DNA from: Acidovorax sp. sif1233
Lineage (GTDB): Bacteria; Pseudomonadota; Gammaproteobacteria; Burkholderiales; Burkholderiaceae_C
DNA length: 64,000 nt
Assembly: GCF_019218755.1 (NCBI RefSeq)
Contig: NZ_JAHUWZ010000001.1
Location: 62,001-126,000 of the forward strand
Direction: 5' to 3'
Shown here in pieces: positions 29,266 through 37,575 of the stretch. The notes under the pieces were generated by a model. It worked only from the letters and a program-made list of their open reading frames with translations. It searched no databases and had not been told where the DNA came from. A program made the translations under genes and the position numbers. Position 1 is the first letter of the stretch; each line of letters opens with the position of its first letter.

Positions 29266-29303
29266 GCAAAAAAATGTGGTGGCAGTGCAAGAAAATTTTT
29301 TGC
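29266..29303. promoter_or_regulatory. Inverted A/T tracts between the two ECF promoters
   Basis: GCAAAAAAAT (29266-29275) and ATTTTTTGC (29295-29303) form an inverted pair. Each arm lies eight bases or fewer upstream of one -35 element, symmetrically placed. They could be UP elements for RNA polymerase alpha or arms of an operator. Confidence 0.5.
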
Positions 29304-29310
29304 GGTGCCT

Positions 29311-29338
29311 GTAACCCGTTGGCCCCGGCATACGAATT
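29311..29338 (+). promoter_or_regulatory. ECF-type autoregulatory promoter of the sigma gene
   Basis: -35 GTAACC (29311-29316), 16-base spacer, -10 CGAATT (29333-29338), followed by a GGGAG ribosome site and the ATG at 29356. It repeats exactly the hexamers and spacing of the bufA promoter on the other strand. Confidence 0.75.
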
Positions 29339-29355
29339 GCCTGCAGGGAGACGCC

Positions 29356-30000
29356 ATGGAGATTGTGGAAGAGCGCCTGCGCGGTTTGCTGCTGCAGGGG
29401 CTGGATGCCGATGCAGCCGCTTACCAGCGCTTTCTGAAGGAGCTGAGCGCGCACCTGCGCGCCTTCCTGCGCCGCCGCCTGGCGCAGCGGCCCGATGAGG
29501 TGGAGGATCTGGTGCAGGAAACACTGCTGGCGGTGCACAACCAGCGCCACACCTACCGGCCCGAGATGCCGGTGACGGCCTGGGCGCATGCGATTGCGCG
29601 CTACAAGCTCATCGACTGGCTGCGTTCGCACGCCGTGAAGGAAGGGCGCAACGACCCGCTGGACGATGCCAGCGAGCTGTTTGCCAGCAGCGACAGCGAG
29701 GCCGCCGAAGCCCGGCGCGACCTGGGGCAGCTGCTGCGCACCTTGCCGGACAAGCAGCGCCTGCCGATCGAGTACGTGAAGCTGGAAGGTCTGTCGGTGA
29801 TCGAGACGGCGCGCCTCACGGGGCTGTCGGAGTCGGCCGTCAAGGTCGGCGTGCACCGGGGGCTCAAGGCCCTGGCCGCCAGGATGAGGGATATGACTCA
29901 CGCAAAACAGGGCTTGCGCAAATCGCCCGCCACGGCCGACGGGTCGTTGGCGCGTCCTGATTTGCGCAAGTCCCAGGAGGAATGGCATGAAAACCGATGA
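29356..30000 (+). CDS. sigF: ECF RNA polymerase sigma factor (SigF-like)
   Basis: 214 aa from ATG 29356, set by GGGAG five bases upstream. Region 2 spans about 20-95 ([40 protein letters not shown]), region 4 about 125-180 ([21 protein letters not shown] then [17 protein letters not shown]). Its promoter matches that of the divergent bufferin operon. It overlaps the NrsF-type anti-sigma gene by 14 bases, the layout of Caulobacter SigF-NrsF, which controls bufferin genes. The tail after 185 is non-conserved and holds the 11-base inverted repeat of the junction. Confidence 0.93.
   Translation: MEIVEERLRGLLLQGLDADAAAYQRFLKELSAHLRAFLRRRLAQRPDEVEDLVQETLLAVHNQRHTYRPEMPVTAWAHAIARYKLIDWLRSHAVKEGRNDPLDDASELFASSDSEAAEARRDLGQLLRTLPDKQRLPIEYVKLEGLSVIETARLTGLSESAVKVGVHRGLKALAARMRDMTHAKQGLRKSPATADGSLARPDLRKSQEEWHENR
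29913..29970. repeat. Perfect inverted repeat at the sigF-nrsF junction
   Basis: CTTGCGCAAAT (29913-29923) pairs with ATTTGCGCAAG (29960-29970); flanking bases extend it to about 14 pairs with one G-U. The loop is 36 bases. It lies inside the 3' end of sigF, four bases before the AGGAGG ribosome site (29974-29979) of the anti-sigma gene, so an RNA hairpin could affect its translation. Confidence 0.55.
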
Positions 30001-30628
30001 ATTGATCCACCTGCTGGCCGCTGATGGCGGACCGGTGCGGACCACCGCGATAGAGCAACGGTTTGCCGTGGCCGCCGCCGTGGGCATTGCCGGTGCCGGG
30101 GTGCTGATGCTGGGCCTGTTCGGCCTGCGCCCGGACCTGCCGGCGACCCTGGCGCAGCCCATGTTCTGGGGCAAGCTGGTGTTTGCCGCTGCACTGGCCG
30201 CCGCCGGGCTGGCGCTGTTGCGCCGCATGGCCCGGCCGGGCATGGCGGTGCGGCCTGCGGCGCTGCTGCTGGCGGTGCCGCCGCTGCTGCTGTGGGCCCT
30301 GGCCCTGCTGGCCCTGTCACAGGTGACGGCGGCGGAGCGGGTGCCGCTCATCCTGGGCAGCACCTGGCGCACCTGTCCGTTCAATATCGCCGCGCTGTCG
30401 GTGCCTGCGCTGGCCGCGGGCTTCTGGGCCCTCAGGGGTGCCGCACCCACGCGCCTGGCCTGGACGGGCGCGGGTGCCGGCCTGCTCGCGGGCGCGCTGG
30501 GCGCGCTGGTGTATGCCCTGCATTGCCCCGAGATGGCCGCGCCGTTCCTGGCGGTCTGGTACCTGGCGGGCATGGCCATCCCGACGGCGCTGGGGGCCGT
30601 GCTGGGGCCGCGCCTGCTGCGCTGGTAG
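29987..30628 (+). CDS. nrsF: NrsF-type anti-sigma factor (DUF1109)
   Basis: 213 aa, about six membrane helices, DUF1109 family; begins [17 protein letters not shown], the cytoplasmic segment that holds the sigma factor. It has exactly two cysteines, Cys130 (TWRTCPFN) and Cys180 (ALHCPEM), matching the conserved pair that the Caulobacter homologue uses to sense metals or oxidants. A perfect AGGAGG precedes the start. It should keep the upstream SigF-like factor inactive until stress. Confidence 0.93.
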   Translation: MKTDELIHLLAADGGPVRTTAIEQRFAVAAAVGIAGAGVLMLGLFGLRPDLPATLAQPMFWGKLVFAAALAAAGLALLRRMARPGMAVRPAALLLAVPPLLLWALALLALSQVTAAERVPLILGSTWRTCPFNIAALSVPALAAGFWALRGAAPTRLAWTGAGAGLLAGALGALVYALHCPEMAAPFLAVWYLAGMAIPTALGAVLGPRLLRW

Positions 30629-30642
30629 CCGCTATCGGCGCA

Positions 30643-30658
30643 GGCCCGGCGGCGGGCC
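30643..30658. terminator. GC hairpin between nrsF and GNAT gene
   Basis: GGCCCG-gcgg-CGGGCC in the 35-base gap between convergent genes. No T-run, so termination function is tentative. Confidence 0.3.
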
Positions 30659-30663
30659 GCCGC

Positions 30664-31122
30664 TCAGGCCGCCACCCGCCTGTTGTAGGCGCGAAAGACC
30701 GTGTCCAGCGTCCACCCCAGCGATTCATACAGCGCCTGCGCGGCGGTGTTGGTGTGCGCCGTGGTCAGGTCCATGCGCACCTTGCCGTGGGCGCGGGCCG
30801 TGGCCTCGGCGGCCACCAGCAGGCTGCGCCCGGCGCCCGCCTTGCGCGCCGTGGGGGCCACGAACAGGTCGTACAGCGTGTAGATGGGCGCCGCCTCCAC
30901 CGAGCAGAACGTGGGGTACAGCTGGCAAAAGCCCACTGCCGCCCGGGACGCGTCCTGCGCCAGCAGGATCACCGACTCTGCGCGCTCCAGCCGCTCCGCA
31001 ATGAATGCCCGTGCTCCGGCGAGGTCCGGCGCCTGCTCGTAGAACTGCCGGTAGGCATCAAACAGCGGGGCGATGGTGTCGGTATCGGCCGGGGTGGCCA
31101 GGCGGATGTGCACAGTGGTCAT
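30664..31122 (-). CDS. GNAT family N-acetyltransferase
   Basis: 152 aa. Single GNAT domain: IRLATPADTDTIAPLFDAYRQFY at the start, acetyl-CoA loop RKAGAGRSLLVAAE (about 105-118) and the closing TTAHTNTAAQALYESLGW block. Small-molecule or protein acetyltransferase; substrate not predictable. It converges on nrsF and is followed upstream by 134 bases containing a GC hairpin behind cca. Confidence 0.9.
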   Translation of the reverse strand: MTTVHIRLATPADTDTIAPLFDAYRQFYEQAPDLAGARAFIAERLERAESVILLAQDASRAAVGFCQLYPTFCSVEAAPIYTLYDLFVAPTARKAGAGRSLLVAAEATARAHGKVRMDLTTAHTNTAAQALYESLGWTLDTVFRAYNRRVAA

Positions 31123-31178
31123 GGAGGCGTGGAGAGGGCCGCGGGGCGCGAAAATGCGCCCCCGGGGCTGGCAAGAGG

Positions 31179-31198
31179 CGCACCCCGGAGGGGGTGCG
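31179..31198. terminator. Stem-loop downstream of cca
   Basis: CGCACCCC-ggag-GGGGTGCG, a perfect eight-pair stem about 60 bases after the cca stop on the minus strand. It lacks a T-run; a possible factor-assisted terminator or RNA-stability hairpin. Confidence 0.4.
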
Positions 31199-31256
31199 AG
31201 CGGACGCGGATTGTAGGCAGGGTTCTGCCCGCGCTGTGGCGGCGTTTTGCGCGGGG

Positions 31257-32510
31257 TCAGTCAGCCTCGCTGCGGGGGTGTTGCCACCGCGCCACCGCCG
31301 CCACCCGCGCCTGGTGGATCAGCGTGCCCACCTGCGGGCCGCTCAGGCCCTTGGCCGCCGCCTGCGCGGCAATGTCGCGCGTGGCCACCGACTGCACGGC
31401 ACCCAGCACGGCCAGGAGCCGGGGGCGTTGCGGGTAGGCCGATTCCTCGAACCCCAGGCGCCCGCGCGCATCGCATTCGCAGGCCAGCAGGATGTCGGCA
31501 AAGCGCGCAGGCTTGCGAATGGCGTCGCAGCGCTCCAGCAACCGCACCAGGGCGGCGGCCGACAGCTCGTTGCTGCGGTGGATGTGGCCGTGCTCGCGGG
31601 CCACTACCTCGGCCGTCTCGCGGCAGTCCACGGGCACGCGCAGACGCTCGGCCACGTCCTTGAGCAGCGCGGCGCTGCGCTCCTCGTGCCCGATGTGGCG
31701 CGGCAGCACGTCGGCGGGCGTAGTGCCCTTGCCCAGGTCGTGCGCCAGGCAGGCAAAGCGCACCGTCAACGGGGATTGCAGGCGGGCGGCCATGTCCAGC
31801 ACCATCATCAGGTGCACGCCCGTGTCCACCTCGGGGTGGTACTCCGCCCGCTGGGGCACGCCCCACAGGCGCGCCACTTCGGGCAGCAGCACCTGCAGCG
31901 CGCCGCACTCGCGCAGCACCTCGAACATGCGCGACGGCTTTTCTTCCATCAGCCCGCGCGCCAGCTCCTGCCACACGCGCTCGGCCACCAGGTGGTCCGC
32001 CTCGCCATGCTGCACCATCTCGCGCATCAGCTGCATCGTCTCGGGCGCCACCGTGAAGTCGGTGAACCGCGCCGCAAACCGCGCCACGCGCAGGATGCGC
32101 ACCGGGTCTTCGCGAAAGGCATCCGTCACGTGGCGCAGCACCCGCGCCGCGATGTCTCTGGCTCCCAGATAGGGATCAAATAGGCCTGTGGCGCTTGTCC
32201 CATCGGCGCTGCTAGCTATCGCATTGATAGTAAGGTCGCGGCGCGACAGGTCTTCTTCCAGTGTCACGTCGGGCGAGCTTTGCACCACAAAACCCCGGTA
32301 GCCCCGCCCGCTCTTGCGTTCGGTACGGGCCAGCGCGTATTCCTCGCGCGTCTCGGGGTGCAGGAACACGGGGAAGTCGCGCCCCACGGGCAGATAGCCC
32401 AGCTTCAGCATCTGCTCGGGCGTGGCGCCCACCACCACCCAGTCGTGGTCGTTCACGGGCCGGCCCAGCAGCTTGTCGCGGACGGCGCCGCCCACCATGT
32501 AGATTTGCAT
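31257..32510 (-). CDS. cca: Multifunctional CCA tRNA nucleotidyltransferase
   Basis: 417 aa, the length of the multifunctional enzyme. It adds or repairs the 3' CCA end of tRNAs. Nucleotidyltransferase motifs are [13 protein letters not shown] and [38 protein letters not shown] and the HD phosphohydrolase domain ([18 protein letters not shown]) follow. The segment after DLTINAIA ([15 protein letters not shown]) is longer than in E. coli and is encoded by a copy of the dispersed repeat. Confidence 0.96.
   Translation of the reverse strand: MQIYMVGGAVRDKLLGRPVNDHDWVVVGATPEQMLKLGYLPVGRDFPVFLHPETREEYALARTERKSGRGYRGFVVQSSPDVTLEEDLSRRDLTINAIASSADGTSATGLFDPYLGARDIAARVLRHVTDAFREDPVRILRVARFAARFTDFTVAPETMQLMREMVQHGEADHLVAERVWQELARGLMEEKPSRMFEVLRECGALQVLLPEVARLWGVPQRAEYHPEVDTGVHLMMVLDMAARLQSPLTVRFACLAHDLGKGTTPADVLPRHIGHEERSAALLKDVAERLRVPVDCRETAEVVAREHGHIHRSNELSAAALVRLLERCDAIRKPARFADILLACECDARGRLGFEESAYPQRPRLLAVLGAVQSVATRDIAAQAAAKGLSGPQVGTLIHQARVAAVARWQHPRSEAD
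32185..32232 (-). repeat. Short dispersed repeat, copy 6 (in frame, cca)
   Basis: Minus-strand reading: GCGATAGCT, then AGCGCCgatgggaCAAGCGCC, then ACAGGCCTATTTGATCC. Partial A block. Translated in the sense direction as residues about 93-109 of Cca. Confidence 0.6.
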
Positions 32511-32555
32511 CGGTGTAGTTTAGGCCGGGCCCCCGGCCGTATATTCCAGCCCACC

Positions 32556-33011
32556 ATGCCCCTATCGTCCGACCTCACAATTGCCCAGCTCAACCCCGAC
32601 GGCAGCGTGCCCGTGCCCACGGCGCCCGACGCGGCCGCCAACGCGGCCGCCGAGGCCCTGCAGCGCGAGGCGCAGCTCGAAGCCCTGAAAGCCAAGGTGG
32701 ACGACCTGCAGGAGATCCTGGCCAAGCCGCTGAACGAAATCCTGGCCGACCGCGACAAGTTCAAGGAAGCGATGGCCGCGTGGGATGCCTTTGGCGCGAT
32801 GTGGATGCTGTCGCAGCGCGCCATGAAGCGCGTGGCGCTGGACCTGGCCGCGCAGCAGGGCGTGAGCGACGAAGAGGTGGTGGCGCGTGCGCTGGCCTAT
32901 GCCAACCAGGTGCTCAACGCGCAAGAGGAGGACCTGGGCGGCACCGTCGCCCCGGCGCAGTTGGCGCACATCGCGCGGCACAAGCCGTTTTTGCGCAAGC
33001 AGTTCCGGTAG
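32556..33011 (+). CDS. Hypothetical protein with coiled-coil segment
   Basis: 151 aa from ATG 32556 (MPLSSDLTIAQLNPDG). No family I can name. An Ala-rich N-terminal third is followed by a likely coiled coil (ALQREAQLEALKAKVDDLQEIL) and a helical region, with LAHIARHKPFLRKQFR at the end. No signal peptide or membrane segment; probably cytoplasmic. It diverges from cca with 45 bases between starts. Confidence 0.65.
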   Translation: MPLSSDLTIAQLNPDGSVPVPTAPDAAANAAAEALQREAQLEALKAKVDDLQEILAKPLNEILADRDKFKEAMAAWDAFGAMWMLSQRAMKRVALDLAAQQGVSDEEVVARALAYANQVLNAQEEDLGGTVAPAQLAHIARHKPFLRKQFR

Positions 33012-33035
33012 CGGGGCCGGGCTGCCCGCGCCCGT

Positions 33036-33344
33036 TCAGCTGAACACCGGCCTGAAAAAACTCCGCTCGTAGCTCACGATGCAGCCCGTTTCCTCGGCGT
33101 AGCGGAACGCCGCCTGGCAGTCCGCGTCCTGCATCGACTGCTGGCGGTACACCTCGTACGCCGCCAGGCTCTCGAACGTGAACAGCGCCAGCGCGATGTT
33201 GTTCGCGCCCTCGCTGGGCATGAAATAACCGTGGTGTTTACCGCCGAACTTCTCGACCAGCGGGATCCACAGTTTTCCGTAGTGCTCGAACTCTTTGAGC
33301 TTGCTGGTGTTGAGCACGTAGCGCAGGTAGATGGTGACGGCCAT
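33036..33344 (-). CDS. NIPSNAP family protein
   Basis: 102 aa from ATG 33344 (MAVTIYLRYVLNTSKLKEFEHYGKLW). Dimeric alpha/beta-barrel fold typical of NIPSNAP domains, ending in YERSFFRPV. Function unknown. An open frame continues upstream but belongs to the shadow of the GST gene. The start lies nine bases after the GST stop, so the two are likely co-transcribed. Confidence 0.85.
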   Translation of the reverse strand: MAVTIYLRYVLNTSKLKEFEHYGKLWIPLVEKFGGKHHGYFMPSEGANNIALALFTFESLAAYEVYRQQSMQDADCQAAFRYAEETGCIVSYERSFFRPVFS

Positions 33345-33352
33345 GGCGCTGC

Positions 33353-34045
33353 TCAGCCTTGCGTGTGGCGCAGGCGATAGGGTTCTTCGAAGTCCAGGAA
33401 GTCCTTCTCGGCCAGGGCCTCGTCGATCCAGTCCTTCACGCCGGGCAGGGCGCGCACGCGCTGCACGTAGTCGGCGATGTGGGGTGGCACGGGCAGGGCG
33501 TAGGTGTACAGGCGCATGCACACGGGGGCGAAGTAGGCGTCGGCCACGGTGAATTGGCCGAACAGCATGGGGCCGCCGTGTTCCTGCAGCAGCGCGCTCC
33601 ACATGTCCACCAGGCGCTGCACATCGGCGCGCACGCCGGCCTGGTCGCGCCATATCAAGGCGCCGGTGTCGGCCAGGTTCGCCTCGATGTTCATGGGGCA
33701 GTGGCTGCGCAGGGCGGTGAAGCCGCTGTGCATCTCGGCGCAGATGCTGCGGGCGCGTGCACGGGCCTTGGCATCGGCGGGCCAGAGCTTTTGGGCGGGG
33801 TGGGTTTCGGCCACGTATTCGGCAATCGCCAGGGTGTCCCACACCACCAGGTCGCCGTCGACCAGCACGGGCACCTTGCCCGTGGGGTTCACGGCGCCAA
33901 TCGCGCGCTTGAATTCTGAATTGGCTTCGAAGCTGTCGAAGCGCACGCGCACTTCCTCGAACACGATGCCCGCCTGCTTGAGCAGCACCCAGGGGCGCAT
34001 GGACCAGGACGAGTAGTTCTTGTTGCCGATATAGAGCTTGAGCAT
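33353..34045 (-). CDS. Glutathione S-transferase
   Basis: 230 aa. N-terminal thioredoxin-like domain with NYSSWSMRPWVLLKQAG (catalytic Ser region) and GKVPVLVDGDLVVWDTLAIAEYV (glutathione site), and an all-helical C-terminal domain. Cytosolic conjugation or reduction of unknown electrophiles. AGGTG precedes the ATG. Followed by the NIPSNAP gene. Confidence 0.93.
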   Translation of the reverse strand: MLKLYIGNKNYSSWSMRPWVLLKQAGIVFEEVRVRFDSFEANSEFKRAIGAVNPTGKVPVLVDGDLVVWDTLAIAEYVAETHPAQKLWPADAKARARARSICAEMHSGFTALRSHCPMNIEANLADTGALIWRDQAGVRADVQRLVDMWSALLQEHGGPMLFGQFTVADAYFAPVCMRLYTYALPVPPHIADYVQRVRALPGVKDWIDEALAEKDFLDFEEPYRLRHTQG

Positions 34046-34183
34046 GGGGCACCTGCCGATGGAAATCAGAGAAAAGAAAGCCAGCCTGCCATGCTAGCGG
34101 CAGTGGCGCGCGCCAGCGATGCGAAAACACGGCCCCAATGATGCGCGGCACGCATCACGGGCCGTGCGGGCCCTGTTGGCGGG

Positions 34184-34756
34184 TCAGACCGGCCAGACCA
34201 CGCCGTTGTCGTTCAGGATGGCATCGAGCGGCAGGTCGAACGCTTCGGGCTCGAAGTCGTCCAGGTAGCCATGGGTGAAGCCCAGGCCCACGGTGAACGG
34301 CTTGGGCTGCAGCGTGGCCAGGGTGCGGTCGTAAAAGCCGCCGCCATAGCCCAGCCGGTAGCCGCCCGGCGCGTAGCCCACGCAGGGCACGAAGAGCAGG
34401 GTGGGCACGATGACCTCGGTGTCCTTGGGCTTGGGGATGCCGTAGGCGTCCTCCTCCATGGGGCAGCCGGGGTACCAGGCGTGGAAGGTGAGGGTCTTGT
34501 GCAGCTTGTTCACCACCGGCAGGCCGATGCGGCGCAGCTGGGGTTCATCGAGCAGCTCGCCGTCTTCCTTCCAGCGGTGCAGGGCGGGCAGGGGGTCGAA
34601 TTCGCCCTTGATGGGCCAGTAGGCGCCGATCACGGTGTCGGGCCGGTTGACCAGCCAGATGCGCATCACCTGCTGTAACAGGTCGGCCCGCTGTAGGCGG
34701 TCGGGCAGGTTGAGGCGTTCTTCTATCAACGCGCGCCGAAGGGCTGCTTTGTCCAT
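34184..34756 (-). CDS. 5-formyltetrahydrofolate cyclo-ligase
   Basis: 190 aa. Converts 5-formyl-THF to 5,10-methenyl-THF using ATP. Family blocks: KAALRRALIEERLNL, IGAYWPIKGEFD, VPCVGYAPGGYRLGYGGGFYDRTL and VGLGFTHG. It diverges from the lytic transglycosylase gene with only 14 bases between start codons, so each promoter must lie in or over the other gene. Confidence 0.95.
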   Translation of the reverse strand: MDKAALRRALIEERLNLPDRLQRADLLQQVMRIWLVNRPDTVIGAYWPIKGEFDPLPALHRWKEDGELLDEPQLRRIGLPVVNKLHKTLTFHAWYPGCPMEEDAYGIPKPKDTEVIVPTLLFVPCVGYAPGGYRLGYGGGFYDRTLATLQPKPFTVGLGFTHGYLDDFEPEAFDLPLDAILNDNGVVWPV

Positions 34757-34770
34757 CAGATAATTCCCCC

Positions 34771-36756
34771 ATGCAATTTCTCAGAGCGATTCTGACACCC
34801 CTTGTCGCGGCCAGCCTGCTGGCCGCCACCGCGCCCCTTGTCATGGCGCAAAACCGTGGTGACGATACCCTGCTCGAAATGCAGCAGGCCTTCCGCAAGG
34901 GAGACCGCAAGAAACTCGAGCAGCTCCTGCCCGCCGCACGCGGCCATGCGCTGGAGCCCTGGGCGGCCTATTGGGAGCTCAAGCTGCGCCTGGGCGAGGC
35001 GTCGCCATCGGAGATCCAGTCCTTCCTGCAGCGCTACGCGGGCAGCTACCAGGAAGACCGCCTGCGCAACGACTGGCTGCTGCTGCTGGGCCAGCGGCGC
35101 GACTGGGGCCAGTTCGCCGAGCAGCACCCCGGCTACCGCATGTCGGACGACCGCGAGGTGCGCTGCTACGCACTGCTGATCGACCAGATCAAGGGCACGG
35201 CCAGCCCCACGGTGGCCGAGGACGTGCGCAGCAACTGGTACGCCCAGCGCGATGGCGACGACGGCTGCACCCACGCGGCGCGGGAGCTGCATGGCTACAA
35301 GAAGCTGTCGGCCCTGGACATCTGGCGCAAGGCCCGCCTGGGCGTGGAGGCCAACCGCCCCCGCGTCGTGCGCACGGCGGTCGAGATCGTCTCGCCCGAA
35401 TCGCTGCCGCAGGTCAAGGAGGTGCTCGACGCGCCCGCCAAGTACCTGCTCTCGCGCGCCACGGCCGCCGGCAAGGCCAGGCAGGAACTGGTGCTGCTCG
35501 CGCTCCTGAAGCTGGCCACCACCGACCCGGAAGGCGCTGCCCACCAGCTCGACAGCAAGTGGAGCGTGCACCTCTCGGCCGAGGAGCGCAATTGGGCCTG
35601 GGCCGTGATCGGCAAGACCGCTGCGCAAAAGCTGGCCAGCAACGCCCACAGCTACTTTGCCAATGTGACCAAGGACAGCGACCTCAACGACGACCTGCTG
35701 GGCTGGAAGGTGCGTGCCGCCCTGCGCGCCGGCCAGTGGAAGGCCGTCGGCAAGGCGGTGGACGCCATGGGCCCCGAAGCCCGCCAGGACAGCACCTGGG
35801 TGTACTGGAAGGCGCGCTCGCTGCTCGCAGGCCGCGTGACCGATGCCGAACGCGCCGAAGCCCGCCAGCTGCTCGAAGGCATCGCCAGCACGCGCGGCTT
35901 CTACGAGCAACTGGCCCTGGAAGAGATTGGCCAGCGCATCACCGTGCCGCCCGCGCCCGCGCCGCTCACGCCGGAAGAAAAGGCGGCAGCCCGCGCCAAC
36001 CCGGGCCTGAACCGCGCGCTGTACGCCATCCTGCTCGGCCTGCGCAGCGAGGGCGTGCGCGAGTGGAACTACACCACCAACCTGCACCAGAGCGGCGGCA
36101 TGGCCGACCGCGAGCTGCTGGCCGCCGCCGACTTCGCGTGCCAGCGCGAGGTGTGGGACCGCTGCATCAACACCAGCGAGCGCACCAAGGCCGTCGTGGA
36201 TACCACGCAGCGCTTTCCCACGCCGTTTCGCAGCGCCGTGGTGGAGCGCGCCACCGGCATCGGGCTGGACCCGGCGTATGTCTACGGCCTGATCCGCCAG
36301 GAAAGCCGCTTCATCATGGATGCGCGCTCCCACGTGGGCGCCTCGGGCCTGATGCAGGTGATGCCCGCCACAGCGCGCTGGACGGCCAAGAAGATCGGCC
36401 TCGCCAACTTCACGCCCGACCAGATCAACGACCGCGACACCAACATCACCATCGGCACGGCCTACCTCAAGCTCGCGCTGGACGATTTCGCGGGCTCCAT
36501 GCCCATGGCCGCCGCCGCCTACAACGCCGGCCCCGGCCGCCCGCGCAGCTGGCGCAACGGCCCGGTGCTGGACGCCGCCATCTGGGCCGAAAACGTGCCC
36601 TTTGCCGAAACGCGCGACTATGTGAAGAAAGTGCTGGCCAACACCACCAACTACGCCGCCATGCTCACGGGCCAGCCCCAGTCGCTCAAGAGCCGCCTGG
36701 GCACCATCGGCCCGCGCGATGCGTCCGCGCCCGAGGTGAACAAGGACCTTCCCTGA
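34771..36756 (+). CDS. slt: Soluble lytic murein transglycosylase (Slt70-like)
   Basis: 661 aa with a signal peptide ending near VMAQ (residue 27). A long helical superhelix (about 30-470) precedes the GH23 catalytic domain (about 480-640): catalytic Glu in LIRQESRF, ASGLMQVMPATARW, TNITIGTAYL and AAAYNAGPGRPRSW. It cleaves peptidoglycan glycan strands in the periplasm and releases 1,6-anhydro-muropeptides. Confidence 0.95.
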   Translation: MQFLRAILTPLVAASLLAATAPLVMAQNRGDDTLLEMQQAFRKGDRKKLEQLLPAARGHALEPWAAYWELKLRLGEASPSEIQSFLQRYAGSYQEDRLRNDWLLLLGQRRDWGQFAEQHPGYRMSDDREVRCYALLIDQIKGTASPTVAEDVRSNWYAQRDGDDGCTHAARELHGYKKLSALDIWRKARLGVEANRPRVVRTAVEIVSPESLPQVKEVLDAPAKYLLSRATAAGKARQELVLLALLKLATTDPEGAAHQLDSKWSVHLSAEERNWAWAVIGKTAAQKLASNAHSYFANVTKDSDLNDDLLGWKVRAALRAGQWKAVGKAVDAMGPEARQDSTWVYWKARSLLAGRVTDAERAEARQLLEGIASTRGFYEQLALEEIGQRITVPPAPAPLTPEEKAAARANPGLNRALYAILLGLRSEGVREWNYTTNLHQSGGMADRELLAAADFACQREVWDRCINTSERTKAVVDTTQRFPTPFRSAVVERATGIGLDPAYVYGLIRQESRFIMDARSHVGASGLMQVMPATARWTAKKIGLANFTPDQINDRDTNITIGTAYLKLALDDFAGSMPMAAAAYNAGPGRPRSWRNGPVLDAAIWAENVPFAETRDYVKKVLANTTNYAAMLTGQPQSLKSRLGTIGPRDASAPEVNKDLP

Positions 36757-36784
36757 CACGGGGAGGGGGGTGGCTGCCGCATGG

Positions 36785-36852
36785 GATTGCTATAAAAACA
36801 TGAGCTGCCGGCGCTTTGGTGAAAAGCGGTGGAGCCCATTGGAATCAAAAAC
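36785..36852 (+). repeat. Short dispersed repeat, copy 7 (slt/DUF4124 gap)
   Basis: ATTGCTATaaaaacaTGAGCT, then GGCGCTTtggtgaAAAGCGGT, then GGAGCCCATTGGAATCAAA. It fills most of the 112-base gap and ends just before the GGAGG ribosome site of the DUF4124 gene. Confidence 0.7.
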
Positions 36853-36868
36853 TACGGAGGGAAGCGAG

Positions 36869-37468
36869 ATGAGAGATGCCAAAAAGATGGCGGCCCGTGC
36901 CGCCATGGCGGTGGCGGCGATGGCCATGGTCCTGGGCGCCGGTGCCCAGGCGCAGCCGGTCTACAAATGGGTGGATGCCGAGGGCAAGACCCACTATGGC
37001 TCCCAGCCGCCGCCGTCCAAGCAGGATGCCGAGCCGCTGAAGCTGCAGGGCACCAACGGAACCGGTGGCGCCGGTGCGAGCGGCAAAGGGGGCGGCAAGC
37101 CCGGCAGCGTCCAGTACAACGCGGACGGCACCAAGAAGATTCCCAAGGACGTGCAGGAGTTTGCCGAGGGGGCCACGAAGGCCCTGGGCACGGTCGACAG
37201 CAAGCAGGTGCCGCTGAACTGCCAGGCCGCCGTGGGCAACATCCACGACCAGGCCGACTCCATGCTGGAAGTGGGGCAGAAGAATGTGCGCGATGGCTAC
37301 ATGGCCCAGGCCGACTTCGACAAGACGGCGCCCAAGATCCGCGAGGCGAAGGGCAAGTACAGCGTGTCGGACTGCCAGGGCGCGTCGGGCAACAAGAAGT
37401 CGTTCTACCAGTGCATGTCCAGCAGCTACAACCACGTGATGGGGTGCGACAAGCAGTACAAGCATTGA
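36869..37468 (+). CDS. DUF4124 domain-containing exported protein
   Basis: 199 aa from ATG 36869, set by GGAGG upstream; an ATG at 36770 lies across a repeat and is rejected. The signal peptide ends at AQAQ (about 29). The DUF4124 motif PVYKWVDAEGKTHYGSQPP follows directly, then a Gly-rich linker, then a helical C-terminal part with four or so cysteines (NCQAAV, DCQGASG, FYQCMSS, MGCDKQ) that may form disulfides. Periplasmic; function unknown. Confidence 0.85.
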   Translation: MRDAKKMAARAAMAVAAMAMVLGAGAQAQPVYKWVDAEGKTHYGSQPPPSKQDAEPLKLQGTNGTGGAGASGKGGGKPGSVQYNADGTKKIPKDVQEFAEGATKALGTVDSKQVPLNCQAAVGNIHDQADSMLEVGQKNVRDGYMAQADFDKTAPKIREAKGKYSVSDCQGASGNKKSFYQCMSSSYNHVMGCDKQYKH

Positions 37469-37575
37469 GCCTGCCGTGAGGCGCCGCGCGCCTTCCCGCA
37501 GGGGGGGCCCGCGCTGGCCGGACGCCGCCGGGCCACGTGCGGTGGCGCGGCCGCCTGCAGCCGCCCCCGCGCTGC

